From: DATKNA01 sp963786765
GTDB taxonomy: Bacteria; Actinomycetota; Actinomycetes; Actinomycetales; Kineosporiaceae
Assembly (NCBI GenBank): GCA_963786765.1
Contig: CAWBAJ010000020.1
Coordinates: 1-64,000, forward strand
Direction of reading: 5' to 3'
DNA: 64,000 nt
Below are positions 19,871 through 27,757 of the stretch, one piece after another. Position 1 is the stretch's first letter, and each line of letters starts with the position of its first letter. Under the pieces are notes generated by a model. It did not search any database, was not told the origin of the DNA, and was given only the letters and a program-made list of their open reading frames with translations. Both the position numbers and the translations under genes were made by a program.

Positions 19871-19929
19871 ACCTGTGTCCCCTTCTCGTGGTCATCGAGC
19901 CGGAATGATCACGATGAGGGGACAAACGT
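19871..19929. repeat. 59-bp palindrome, copy 1 (imperfect)
   Basis: Arms of 25 bases (19871-19895 and 19905-19929) around a 9-base loop; 20 of 25 positions pair. The core TGTGTCCCC and GTGATCAT-like ends match the second copy at 59343-59401, which has the same 25-9-25 layout. It sits upstream of the amidohydrolase promoter and about 85 bases before the corA leader ORF. Confidence 0.7.
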
Positions 19930-20013
19930 GGTGGTGGCGGGGCGGAACGGTGACGTAGGCGCTACCCTCGGCGAGGCAGCGTTCTGATCGGCGACCCGGA
20001 GGAGGTGAGGGCC

Positions 20014-20106
20014 GTGCATAGCGGTGATAGTCCCGCGAGTACCGGCCGCTTCACCGGTACCTCCGTGCCCGCCGGCCCTTCCGCCGTCCTCTCCCGCCCG
20101 CGCTGA
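20014..20106 (+). promoter_or_regulatory. putative 30-codon leader ORF upstream of corA
   Basis: A GTG at 20014 preceded by GGAGG with 8-base spacing opens a 30-codon frame that ends at TGA 20104-20106. Its end is Pro/Arg-rich (AVLSRPR). A TACCCT box at 19963-19968 could start a transcript that includes it, giving a corA leader of about 200 bases. Proline-containing leader peptides are known to regulate magnesium transporter genes (mgtL in Salmonella), so a similar role is possible but not shown. Confidence 0.4.
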
Positions 20107-20181
20107 CGCGCGGCCCGGTCCCGGACGTCGCCTCGCCGGGGGCCTTCCCCGCCCCTGCGACCGCGCCCGAGGTGATCCGCG

Positions 20182-21375
20182 ATGGCCCGACTGACCTCTC
20201 CCAACCGGACGGCTTCCAGCCGCACCACGTCCGACCGCACCGCCGTCTCCCCCGACCGGGACACCCGCGCCGGGCTGGCGCGTACGCCGCTGGCCCGCTC
20301 CCTGCCCCTGCGCGCCGTCGTCCCCGGCCGCCGGCACGTCCCCGCGCACGTATCGGCGTCCCAGCCTCGGACCTGCACCTTTCTCGACGCGGTCGTCGAC
20401 TGGGCGCTGTACTCCGGCGGGGTGCGGCAGCCGACGCAGGACTTCGAGGCGGCGTGCAGCGCCGGCCGAGCCGATGACGCCTTCCTCTGGATCGGCCTGC
20501 ACGAGCCCAGCCCGGAGCAGCTCGAGCAGCTCGGCGAGGTGTTCGGCCTGCACCCCCTGGCCCTGGAGGACGCCGCCAACGGGCGCCAGCGACCCAAGAT
20601 CGAGCGCTACGACGACATGCTCTTCCTCGCGATGCGCACCCTCGCCTACGTCGAGAGCGACGATCGCGACGAGGGCGGCGACGTCGTCGAGACGGGTTCG
20701 GTGATGGTGTTCGTCGCCGAGCACGCGGTGATCACGATCCGGCACGGCCGGCACGCGTCGATGACCGGGCTGCGCCGCCGCCTGGAGTCCTCGCCCGAGC
20801 TCCTCGCACTCGGCCCCTCGTCGGTGCTGCACGCCGTGGCCGACAAGGTGGTCGACGACTACCTCGTCGTCGTCGACGCCGTCAACGAGGACATCGAAGA
20901 GATCGAGACGAGCGTCTTCGGCACCCGCGCGAAGACCGACATCGAGCGGATCTACCAGCTCAAGCGCGACGTCATCGAGATGAAGCGGACCGTGGGCCCG
21001 CTGGCCGGCCCGCTCCGCGAGCTCTCGGAGCGCCCGCGCCGCCTCGTGCACCCCGAGATCCGCGAGTACTTCCGCGACGTCGAGGACCACCTGTCGCGTG
21101 TCCGTGACCAGGTCGCGAGCTTCGACGAGCTCCTGAGCTCGATCCTGCAGGCCGGGCTCGCCCGGCTGACCGTGTCCGAGAACGAGGACATGCGCAAGAT
21201 CTCGGCCTGGGTGGCGATCGCCGCCGTGCCGACGATGATCGCCGGGATCGAGGGGATGAACTTCGCCCACATGCCGGAGCTGCAGACCACCTGGGGCTAC
21301 CCCGCCGTGCTGGGCACCATGGTCACGGTCTGCGCGATCCTCTACCGCGGGTTCAAGCGGAACGGCTGGCTGTGA
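20182..21375 (+). CDS. corA: CorA family magnesium/cobalt transporter
   Basis: CorA forms a pentameric channel for Mg2+ in the inner membrane. The 397-residue protein has a long cytoplasmic N-terminal domain (WIGLHEPSPEQLEQLGEVFG, LHPLALEDAANGRQRPKIER), a long helix (RDQVASFDELLSSILQAGLA), and two C-terminal membrane segments with the signature GMN in IAGIEGMNF near residue 356. The end is positively charged (FKRNGWL). The extra basic, Thr/Ser-rich 50 N-terminal residues are typical of actinobacterial forms. GAGGTGAT lies 6 bases before the ATG. The stop overlaps the next start (GTGA), so a P1 peptidase is translationally coupled. Confidence 0.92.
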   Translation: MARLTSPNRTASSRTTSDRTAVSPDRDTRAGLARTPLARSLPLRAVVPGRRHVPAHVSASQPRTCTFLDAVVDWALYSGGVRQPTQDFEAACSAGRADDAFLWIGLHEPSPEQLEQLGEVFGLHPLALEDAANGRQRPKIERYDDMLFLAMRTLAYVESDDRDEGGDVVETGSVMVFVAEHAVITIRHGRHASMTGLRRRLESSPELLALGPSSVLHAVADKVVDDYLVVVDAVNEDIEEIETSVFGTRAKTDIERIYQLKRDVIEMKRTVGPLAGPLRELSERPRRLVHPEIREYFRDVEDHLSRVRDQVASFDELLSSILQAGLARLTVSENEDMRKISAWVAIAAVPTMIAGIEGMNFAHMPELQTTWGYPAVLGTMVTVCAILYRGFKRNGWL

Positions 21376-22400
21376 CGCCCGGGCGCTGGAGAGCGATCAC
21401 CGCTGTTCCCGGCGTCCGGGTCGGCTCGGCGACGCTCACCGGCGAGGGGCGCCTGACCGGAGTCAGTGTCGTTCTTCCGCCCGCGGGCAGCGTCGGCGCG
21501 GTCGACGTCCGGGGTGGAGGTCCCGGGACGCACGAGACCGACGCCCTGGACCCGACCACGCTGGTCCCCACCGTGGATGCCGTCGTCCTCACCGGCGGCA
21601 GCGCCTACGGGCTGGCGTCGGCGGCCGGCGTGCAGGCGTGGCTGGAGGAACAGGGCCGCGGCTTCCAGGTCGGCCCGGCGGGAGTGGTGCCCATCGTGCC
21701 CGCCGCGGCGGTCTTCGACCTCGGCCGGGGCGGGTCCACCGGCCCGGCCACCCGGCCCGACGCCGCACTCGGTCGCGCGGCCGTGTCAGGGGCCAGCACC
21801 GAACCCCCCGAGCGGGGGGTCACCGGCGCCGGCACCGGTGCGCTCGTGGCGGGCGGGCGGCTCAAGGGGGGCGTGGGCAGCGCCGCCCTGCCCGTGGCCG
21901 CCGTCGACGGGCTGGTGGTGGGGGCGCTCGCGGTCGTCAACGCGGCCGGGTCACCCGTGGACGTCGTCACCGGCGCCCTGCTCGGCACGGCATTCGTGCC
22001 CCGCGGGCTGGCACGTCCCGAGCCGCCGAGCACGGCCGGTGCCGCCCGCCTGGCAGAGCTGCTCACCGCGACGCAGCCACAGCCGGCCGGTGGCAACACC
22101 ACCCTGGTCGTCGTCGCGACCAACGGCGTCCTCGACCCGGCGCGGGCGCGCCGGACGGCAATGGCGGGGCACGGCGGGATCGCGCGGGCGCTCGACCCCT
22201 CCTCCACCCTCGTCGACGGCGACACGGTCTTCGTGGTGGCGACCGGCGACGTCCCGGTGGCGCCCGAGGCATTGCTGCCGCTGCAGGCCGCCGCGGCGAG
22301 CGTCGTCACCCTCGCCGTGCTGGACGCCGTGCTGGCCGCGACCGCCACCCGGACGCCCGCCATCGACGTCCCGTCGTACGCGGACCTCGCCTACAGCTGA
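21372..22400 (+). CDS. P1 family peptidase (DmpA/S58)
   Basis: A 342-residue member of the self-cleaving P1 peptidase family related to the aminopeptidase DmpA. Conserved blocks: GVRVGSATL, VVLTGGSAYGLASAAGVQAWLE, GAGTGALVAGG and the nucleophile-region GNTTLVVVATN. Autocleavage N-terminal to the Thr/Ser of the last block would generate two chains in characterised members. The GTG start overlaps the corA stop. The physiological substrate is unknown. Confidence 0.85.
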   Translation: MTPGRWRAITAVPGVRVGSATLTGEGRLTGVSVVLPPAGSVGAVDVRGGGPGTHETDALDPTTLVPTVDAVVLTGGSAYGLASAAGVQAWLEEQGRGFQVGPAGVVPIVPAAAVFDLGRGGSTGPATRPDAALGRAAVSGASTEPPERGVTGAGTGALVAGGRLKGGVGSAALPVAAVDGLVVGALAVVNAAGSPVDVVTGALLGTAFVPRGLARPEPPSTAGAARLAELLTATQPQPAGGNTTLVVVATNGVLDPARARRTAMAGHGGIARALDPSSTLVDGDTVFVVATGDVPVAPEALLPLQAAAASVVTLAVLDAVLAATATRTPAIDVPSYADLAYS

Positions 22401-22420
22401 CGCCCACCCCGATCCTCGGG

Positions 22421-23257
22421 TCAGTCGGCCCGCGTGGCCCCGCCGCCGCGCCCCTCGCCGCTCTCCCCCTGGGCTCCCTCCCCCTGGGCTCCCTCGCGCT
22501 GGGCCGCCTCGCGCTCGACACGCTCGCGGCGCTGCCGTTCGATCATCTCGCCGTAGGTGGGCCCCGACACCGGTGGCTGCTCCGGGATCTCCCCCGGGCC
22601 GGGTTGGCCCGGTCCCGCCGCGGCCCGCTCCGAGCGCTCCTGGGGCGAGTAGTGCGGCTGCTGGGCGGGCGGCTGGTACGGCGGCGGTGCCACGGGGGGC
22701 GGCCCGTAGGGGCTGCCGCCGCCGGGAGCTCCTCCGGCGGGTCCTCGAGACATCGCGCGGCCGGCGTCCGGGAGCTGACTGAGCAGCTGGCGGGCCTGCC
22801 CCGCCTGCTCCGGCATGCAGAGCACCTCGTACTCGGTGGCCACCACCTGGCTCACCGACGAGAAGTCACGGCGGCCGCCGGTCAACGAGTACGCGATGAG
22901 GCCGAAGATCACGCTGAAGCCGGCCCCGAACAGGGCGCCGGCGACGATGACCGTCGCGTTGGCATTCGTGAAGAGGTTGAGGAGCACGCCGACCATCGCG
23001 CCGAAGTAGGCGCCGGAGAGCAGGCTGCGCACGGCGACGATCGAGTACGTGAGCCGGCCCGTCACCCGCTCTACCATGCGCAAGCCGGTACCCACGATGG
23101 TGACGAACTGAACCGGGAAGCCGTTGTCCGACAGGTGGTCGACCGCCCGCTGCGCCTCGAGATACGTCTGGTACCGCGCGATCGTGTCGCCGCGCGGCGG
23201 CGTCGGCAGCATCTGCGCCCCGCGCCCGCCGGCGCGGAAGGGGCCGAGATTCGACAT
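22421..23257 (-). CDS. general stress protein 17M-like membrane protein
   Basis: The N-terminal 60 residues (TIARYQTYLEAQRAVDHLSD, FPVQFVTIVGTGLRMVERV) match the general stress protein 17M-like domain. Two hydrophobic segments follow (SLLSGAYFGAMVGVLLNLF and IVAGALFGAGFSVIFGLIAY), then a Pro/Gly/Gln-rich tail with near-identical EGAQGEGAQG repeats. The start at 23257 is preferred over an ATG six codons upstream, but both are possible. It is a common actinobacterial protein without known activity. It converges on the P1 peptidase gene. Confidence 0.7.
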   Translation of the reverse strand: MSNLGPFRAGGRGAQMLPTPPRGDTIARYQTYLEAQRAVDHLSDNGFPVQFVTIVGTGLRMVERVTGRLTYSIVAVRSLLSGAYFGAMVGVLLNLFTNANATVIVAGALFGAGFSVIFGLIAYSLTGGRRDFSSVSQVVATEYEVLCMPEQAGQARQLLSQLPDAGRAMSRGPAGGAPGGGSPYGPPPVAPPPYQPPAQQPHYSPQERSERAAAGPGQPGPGEIPEQPPVSGPTYGEMIERQRRERVEREAAQREGAQGEGAQGESGEGRGGGATRAD

Positions 23258-23278
23258 GACCCCATCCTCCACCATGAT

Positions 23279-23318
23279 CCGCGCGGCCCGCGCACCGGAA
23301 AGGGGCGGGGCCGCGCGG
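23279..23318 (-). terminator. hairpin after the L,D-transpeptidase gene
   Basis: Arms CCGCGCGGCCCGC (23279-23291) and GCGGGGCCGCGCGG (23305-23318) pair with one bulge and a 13-base loop. It lies 7 bases beyond the stop of the transpeptidase gene on the minus strand. No T-run. Confidence 0.5.
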
Positions 23319-23324
23319 CGGTGT

Positions 23325-24119
23325 TCAGCGCACGATGACGGTGCGGCCCATCGGGAGGAGCTTGTGGGCCCAGATGTAGTCCATGGCGCCGACCGTCACG
23401 CGCACGCAGCCGTGCGAAGCCGGGGCCGCCGGGATGGACAGGGAGCCGTGGATCGCGATGCCGCCGTTGAAGTAGCGCGGCGAGTACAGCAGGCCCAGCG
23501 GCGCCTTGTGCCAGCCCTTGATCGCGCGGAACACGTGGTAGGTGCCCTTCGGCGTCACGGCGTGGTGGCGCGCCCCGCCGCTGTAGTAGTACTTGCCGGA
23601 GCCCGTGGAGGTATCGAAGATCAGCTGCACGTGGCCGTGGCGAACGTAGAGCAGCACCTGGTGGCGGAGGTCCACCTCGAAGGCGTACCCCCGCTTGGAC
23701 CTCGCCTTGGGCTTCGTGCCGGCGGCCAGGGCCTTCGCAGTGTGTGGCCCGAGGATTCCGTCGCGGCTCAGGCCGGCGACCTTCTGCAGTGCCGTGACGG
23801 CGTGGGCCGTGGCGGAGTCGTAGACGCCGTCGGGCTTGCCCAGCCAGTAGCCGAGCGCGGCCAGCCGCTTCTGCGCAGCCAGCACGGCCTTGCCCTTCGA
23901 CCCGATCCGCAGCGTCGTGGAGGATACTGCGGCCACCTGAGTGGCGGCTTGAGTGGCGGCGGCCGGAACGGCCGCCGGAGACGTGGTCGCGGTGGCGGCG
24001 GACGCGACAGCGGTGGGAACAGGTGCCGCCTGCGCCACGGGGACGCCGGCGAGCAGCGACGCGAGCGCCGCCACGGGTACGACTGATGCGGCAAGAACCT
24101 GCCGTCGAGTAGTGGTCAC
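23325..24119 (-). CDS. secreted L,D-transpeptidase with peptidoglycan-binding domain
   Basis: The product would make 3-3 cross-links in peptidoglycan or attach ligands to it. The N-terminus has a twin-arginine-like pattern (TTTRRQVLAAS) and a signal peptide ending AQAAP. A PG_binding_1 domain follows (LRIGSKGKAVLAAQKRLAAL, LSRDGILGPHTAKAL). The YkuD catalytic domain contains IAIHG and the active-site SHGCVRV. The GTG at 24119 is chosen because the signal peptide begins there; the frame extends 12 codons further upstream. Length is 264 residues. Confidence 0.9.
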   Translation of the reverse strand: MTTTRRQVLAASVVPVAALASLLAGVPVAQAAPVPTAVASAATATTSPAAVPAAATQAATQVAAVSSTTLRIGSKGKAVLAAQKRLAALGYWLGKPDGVYDSATAHAVTALQKVAGLSRDGILGPHTAKALAAGTKPKARSKRGYAFEVDLRHQVLLYVRHGHVQLIFDTSTGSGKYYYSGGARHHAVTPKGTYHVFRAIKGWHKAPLGLLYSPRYFNGGIAIHGSLSIPAAPASHGCVRVTVGAMDYIWAHKLLPMGRTVIVR

Positions 24120-24583
24120 GGAGTCTCCCCTGTTCCGGGCGGCCGGGCGCCGCACTGCACACGGTAGACGCGCCCCTCTGACTCCACGTTCTGTCGGTAG
24201 CCGGATCGTGACGTATCGCTGCCCGAAAGGGTCGCAAACGGATGCCGAGATGACGATGCGTATCCGAGGAACTCAGTGGGTGAAGGGCCGAGAGGCGGTT
24301 CCCGGCGAGGCAGCCGAACGCCCCACGCGTGGCACCAGTGCCCGGTGCAGGAAGGCCGCCACCGCGACGACGGTCCGGCGGGCCCGCGTCGAACTGACAT
24401 CGGCCGTGTTCGGAGGGGTGGCACGGGGGGAGCGGCTGCGGAGCATGCGGGAGACTCGGCACCGCGACCCATCCCCTTGAACCGCGGGCAGCACACCACG
24501 GCCGGACGGCTGAGCCCGCCACGCCCGCTCCGACCGCTTCCCGTGTCGGCTCCCCGCGGTGAGCATTGGGTACCGTCAGTGAC
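24120..24583. other. 464-bp stretch with no recognised gene
   Basis: Between the divergent transpeptidase and zinc-ribbon genes. A plus-strand frame from about 24250 to 24480 (77 codons, very basic) has no recognisable domain and no good ribosome binding site; I do not call it a gene. The stretch probably holds both promoters. TACCGT at 24571-24576 lies 7 bases before the GTG of the downstream gene and could be its -10 box. Confidence 0.4.
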
Positions 24584-25609
24584 GTGACGTCGCCCCTCGA
24601 GCACCTCGACGACGGGTCCGGCCCCCTGGAGTCCGTGCCTCCGGCGGACCTCGCAGCCCCGGCCGTGAGCATCGCGTGCCCTGGTTGCCGCCGGCTCGTC
24701 CCCGTCGGGACCCCTTGCCGGTCCTGCGGCCGGCCCGCCACGCCCGCGGCCGTGACGCGTGACCTGACCGTCGTCCTCGACCCGGCCCCGGACGCCACCC
24801 TGGTGATGGAACCCGTGCCGCCCGCGCCGCCCGCGCCGCCGCCGGTGACGGCCGCACCGCCCGCTCCGCCGGTGACCCCGGTGACGACCGGACCCCCGCC
24901 CGTGACCCCGCTGACGACCGGGCAGGCGCCGTGGCAGCTGCCAGGACTCTCGCTGCCGGCCGGGCCCGCGGTCGCGTCCGGACCGGCCGCCACCTCCCCG
25001 TCGTGGCCGCACCGGCGCCGCGCCGCCGGGGTGCTCGCCGGCGCGGCGGCTGTCGCCCTCGTCACGGTCGCCGCAGTTGCCGGCCTCCGCAGCGGCTCGG
25101 ACGGCAACGACCCGACGGCGCCGGTCCGGTCGGCCGGGCCCGCCACGGCGGCCGCCGCCGTCCCCGCCACCGCGGTCCGCGCAGCGGCGTCGTCGACGCA
25201 GCGTCCTGACGGCTCGATCAGCTACGCCCCCGCCAACACCCTGGACGGGCGCGCCGCCACCGCGTGGAACAGCGACGGTCAGGGCGCGGGCGCAGTCCTC
25301 ACCTACACGTTCGCGGCGCCGGTGGACCTCGCCTCGATCACCGTGCTGAACGGCTACCAGAAGGTGCTCAGGGGCTCGGGCGGCAAGACCGTCGACCTGT
25401 TCGCGCTGAACCAGCGCGTCAAGGCGCTGCGCGTGGTCACCGACGCCGGCAGCGTCGCCTGGACCCTGCGCGACGACCGCCGTCCGCAGACCCTCGGCCG
25501 CGCATTCGGCCGCACCCGCACCGTCCGCCTCGAGGTGCAGTCGACCTACCCCTCCCGCAAGTACAAGGACCTCGCGGTGTCAGAGGTGCGGTTCACGGCG
25601 AAGAGCTGA
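24584..25609 (+). CDS. zinc-ribbon membrane protein with C-terminal discoidin-like domain
   Basis: Order: a zinc ribbon (IACPGCRRLVPVG then CRSCGRP), a Pro/Thr-rich linker, one transmembrane segment (AAGVLAGAAAVALVTVAAVAG), and a C-terminal beta domain (YAPANTLDGRAATAWNSDGQ, ITVLNGYQK, VRLEVQSTYPSRKYKDLAVSEV). The last matches the discoidin-like, NADase-type glycan-binding domain found in many actinobacterial membrane proteins. The beta domain should lie outside the cell and may bind sugars. The GTG at 24584 is preferred to a TTG six codons earlier, since TACCGT is placed for a leaderless start. Confidence 0.7.
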   Translation: MTSPLEHLDDGSGPLESVPPADLAAPAVSIACPGCRRLVPVGTPCRSCGRPATPAAVTRDLTVVLDPAPDATLVMEPVPPAPPAPPPVTAAPPAPPVTPVTTGPPPVTPLTTGQAPWQLPGLSLPAGPAVASGPAATSPSWPHRRRAAGVLAGAAAVALVTVAAVAGLRSGSDGNDPTAPVRSAGPATAAAAVPATAVRAAASSTQRPDGSISYAPANTLDGRAATAWNSDGQGAGAVLTYTFAAPVDLASITVLNGYQKVLRGSGGKTVDLFALNQRVKALRVVTDAGSVAWTLRDDRRPQTLGRAFGRTRTVRLEVQSTYPSRKYKDLAVSEVRFTAKS

Positions 25610-25633
25610 AGGGCCGGCCAGCGCACCAATCTT

Positions 25634-25711
25634 CAAGATCATGCTCGCGATCTGCCCGCTTTGAAGATCCATAACCGCGCGGATGGCGCCCATCTCGCGA
25701 GCATGATCTTG
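25634..25711. repeat. perfect 17-bp inverted repeat between convergent genes
   Basis: CAAGATCATGCTCGCGA at 25634-25650 is repeated exactly in inverted form at 25695-25711, with 44 bases between. The spacer contains a further TTGAAGATC that resembles part of the arm. It lies between the ends of two convergent genes and could end both transcripts, but arms this far apart and of moderate GC look more like a mobile or repetitive palindrome. Confidence 0.65.
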
Positions 25712-25764
25712 CTGAGGGGCCCGCAGGCGGCCGCATGCAGCACCACGACACGCGGCGGGGGGCG

Positions 25765-26741
25765 TCAGGCCGGCGGCGTCCAGGCCCTGGTGCGGCTCAT
25801 CCCGGCGGCCCGGCCCTTGCCCGCGACGACGAGCGCCATCTTGCGGCTCGCCTCGTCGATCATCTCGTTGCCGAGCATCGCCGCGCCGCGGGCGCCGCCC
25901 GCCTCCGACGTGTGCCAGGCATAGGCGTCCAGGATGTCCTCCGCGTGGTCGTAGTCCTCCTGGCGGGGACTGAACACCTCGTTGACGGCGTCCACCTGGG
26001 CCGGGTGCAGCACCCACTTGCCGTCGAAGCCCAGTGCCGCCGACCGCGCGGCCACCCGGCGCAGGCCCTCGACGTCGCGGATCGCGGGGTAAGGGCCGTC
26101 GATGGCCAGCTTGTCGTTCGCACGGGCCGCCAGCAGGATCCCCATCAGGATCGCGTGGTACGCGTCGCCCACGTCGTAGCCCGGCGGCTGCTCGCCGACG
26201 ACCAGCGACTTCATGTTGATGCTGGCCATGAAGTCGGCCGGGCCGAAGACCAGGGTCTCGACCCGGGGCGACGCCTTCGCGATCGCGTCGGCCGCGAGCA
26301 GCCCGCCGGCGTCCTCGATCTGCACCTCGATGCCGATCCGGCCGGGCTCGAGGCCGACCGAGCGCTCGATCTGGGTGAGCAGGAGGTCGAGCGCGACGAC
26401 GTGCCCGGGGGCGGCGACCTTGGGCAGCACGATGCAGTCGAGGTCTGCCCCGCGCCCTCGACGACGTCGACGACGTCCCGGTAGGTCCAGGGCGTCGTCC
26501 AGTCGTTGACCCGGACCGCCCGGACCCTGCTCCCCCAGCCGCCCTCGGTGAGGGCCGCGACGATCCGCTGCCGGGCCTCGGGCTTCGCGGCGGGCGCGAC
26601 GGCGTCCTCGAGGTCGAGGAAGACCAGGTCGACGGGCAGGGTGCGGGCTTTGTCGATCATCTTCTGGCTCGACCCCGGCACGGCCAGGCTCGAGCGCCGG
26701 GCCCTGACCGGGCGGCTGCGACTCGGGACTTCCGCGGTCAT
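25765..26741 (-). CDS. HpcH/HpaI (CitE-like) CoA-ester lyase, frameshifted
   Basis: A TIM-barrel lyase of the CitE family, which includes malyl-CoA, beta-methylmalyl-CoA and citramalyl-CoA lyases. Motifs: RRSSLAVPGSSQKM, VDLVFLDLEDAVAP with the Mg-binding Glu-Asp, IEVQIEDAGGLL, LVFGPADFMAS and GKWVLHPAQVDAVNEVFSP. One break near 26,440 separates the N-terminal third from the rest. The joined length, about 325 residues, is usual. An ATG at 26741 is the best start. The specific CoA ester cannot be decided from sequence alone. Confidence 0.85.
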
Positions 26742-26786
26742 GGCGCTCCTCTTCTGTCGCTCGGCCATCGCCATCGACCCTGGACT

Positions 26787-26834
26787 CCCTGATCCCAAAC
26801 CTTTCCTTGATCCCAAACTTTTCCTTGATCGCGG
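26787..26834. repeat. 18-bp tandem repeat, about 2.7 copies
   Basis: Units CCCTGATCCCAAACCTTT (26787-26804) and CCTTGATCCCAAACTTTT (26805-26822) are followed by a partial third (26823-26834). It lies between the ends of the phosphotransferase gene and the lyase start. It stands out as the most AT-rich sequence in the area. Confidence 0.6.
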
Positions 26835-26847
26835 GGTAGGTGGGGGG

Positions 26848-27735
26848 TCAGGGCATGAGGAGCGCGGCGTCGAGGGTGCGGCGATTCGTCGTCAGCCACT
26901 GTTCACGCCGGGCGATGGAGTCGCCCACACCCTGCTCCCACATCCGGGCCCAGCCCCCACCCAGTTGCTCGGCCGCCGCCCGCATCCGGTGCCGGGACGC
27001 CGCCGCCCTGGCGATCGCCAACTCGGCGAACCCCTCCCGCCCGGCGCGGTCGAGCCCGTACGCGTCGGCGAACAGCCGCAGCCGCGCGGGCACGTCCAGG
27101 GAGCGCCAGTGCGGGGCCAGGTCGTCCGGGTGCCGCAGCGGCACCCACCACATGGCGGTGTTCACGACGTCGAGCAGCCGTGACGCCGGGCCGGCCATGT
27201 CGAAGTCCACCAGGCCCACCGCACGCCCGGCCCGGACGACGACGTTCTGCGGTGTCACGTCGCAGTGGCTGACGAGCTCCGGCGGGGGCAGCGACGGGTC
27301 CGGCACGTCGACGCGCACCCGGTCGCGATGCCAGACGCCGCCGTACGGCGCGGCGAAGCCGGCGTCCACGAGGTACCCGGCCGACGCCTCGTGCAGGCGG
27401 CGCAGGAGTTCGGCGACGCCGGCGAGCAGCTTGCCGGACGTGGTCCAGGGCTCGGGGGGATCGCCCGCGACCCGTCCCGCCAGATACGTCAGCACGTCCC
27501 GGCCGCGCGCGTCCCGCCCCAGGTAGCGCGGGGCGCCGCCGAAGCCGGCCCGCTCCAGGTGGTCCAGGTACCCGGCCACCGCGAAGCTCGTCGGCTGGGG
27601 CGGGCGGCGCACGGTGTCCCCGATCCGCACCACCCCCTCGGTGACGTCCCCCCGCGGCAGTTCGACCTGCACGAGGCGACCGGCCGGGTCCAAGGGTTCG
27701 GCGTAGCGGCGGTCGCGCGGGTCGTCGTCCGGCAC
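26848..27735 (-). CDS. aminoglycoside phosphotransferase-fold (APH) kinase
   Basis: A 295-residue APH-family protein. The catalytic loop is LVSHCDVTPQNVVV (Asp and Asn) and the metal-binding Asp is in GLVDFDMAG. The N-terminal lobe is Pro-rich and short. Such proteins in soil actinobacteria mostly phosphorylate small metabolites; nothing here shows antibiotic resistance. The GTG start is 6 bases from a TACGAT box in the 22-bp space shared with the divergent gene. Confidence 0.8.
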   Translation of the reverse strand: MPDDDPRDRRYAEPLDPAGRLVQVELPRGDVTEGVVRIGDTVRRPPQPTSFAVAGYLDHLERAGFGGAPRYLGRDARGRDVLTYLAGRVAGDPPEPWTTSGKLLAGVAELLRRLHEASAGYLVDAGFAAPYGGVWHRDRVRVDVPDPSLPPPELVSHCDVTPQNVVVRAGRAVGLVDFDMAGPASRLLDVVNTAMWWVPLRHPDDLAPHWRSLDVPARLRLFADAYGLDRAGREGFAELAIARAAASRHRMRAAAEQLGGGWARMWEQGVGDSIARREQWLTTNRRTLDAALLMP

Positions 27736-27757
27736 AGTGCGATCGTAGGCTCACGGC
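27736..27757. promoter_or_regulatory. 22-bp divergent promoter region with two overlapping -10 boxes
   Basis: The minus-strand box TACGAT (27742-27747) lies 6 bases before the GTG at 27735. The plus-strand box TAGGCT (27746-27751) lies 6 bases before the ATG at 27758. The boxes share two bases, so both transcripts would be leaderless and polymerase could bind only one way at a time. The -35 regions would fall within the opposite gene. Confidence 0.55.

Noticed and set aside
17310..19925. An 871-codon open frame on the minus strand
   Set aside because: It combines the acetyltransferase remnant with out-of-phase reading of the amidohydrolase gene, whose true frame is clear.
19960..20181. Known Mg2+ riboswitch (M-box) upstream of corA
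   Set aside because: I could not see the conserved M-box stems and loops. Only the short ORF and small hairpins can be supported.
24250..24480. Small basic ORF before the zinc-ribbon protein gene
   Set aside because: High GC keeps many frames open; the composition is arginine-rich without a domain, and no ribosome binding site is evident.
26848..27735. Antibiotic resistance by aminoglycoside phosphotransferase
   Set aside because: Only the general APH kinase fold is visible; nothing links it to a known resistance enzyme.
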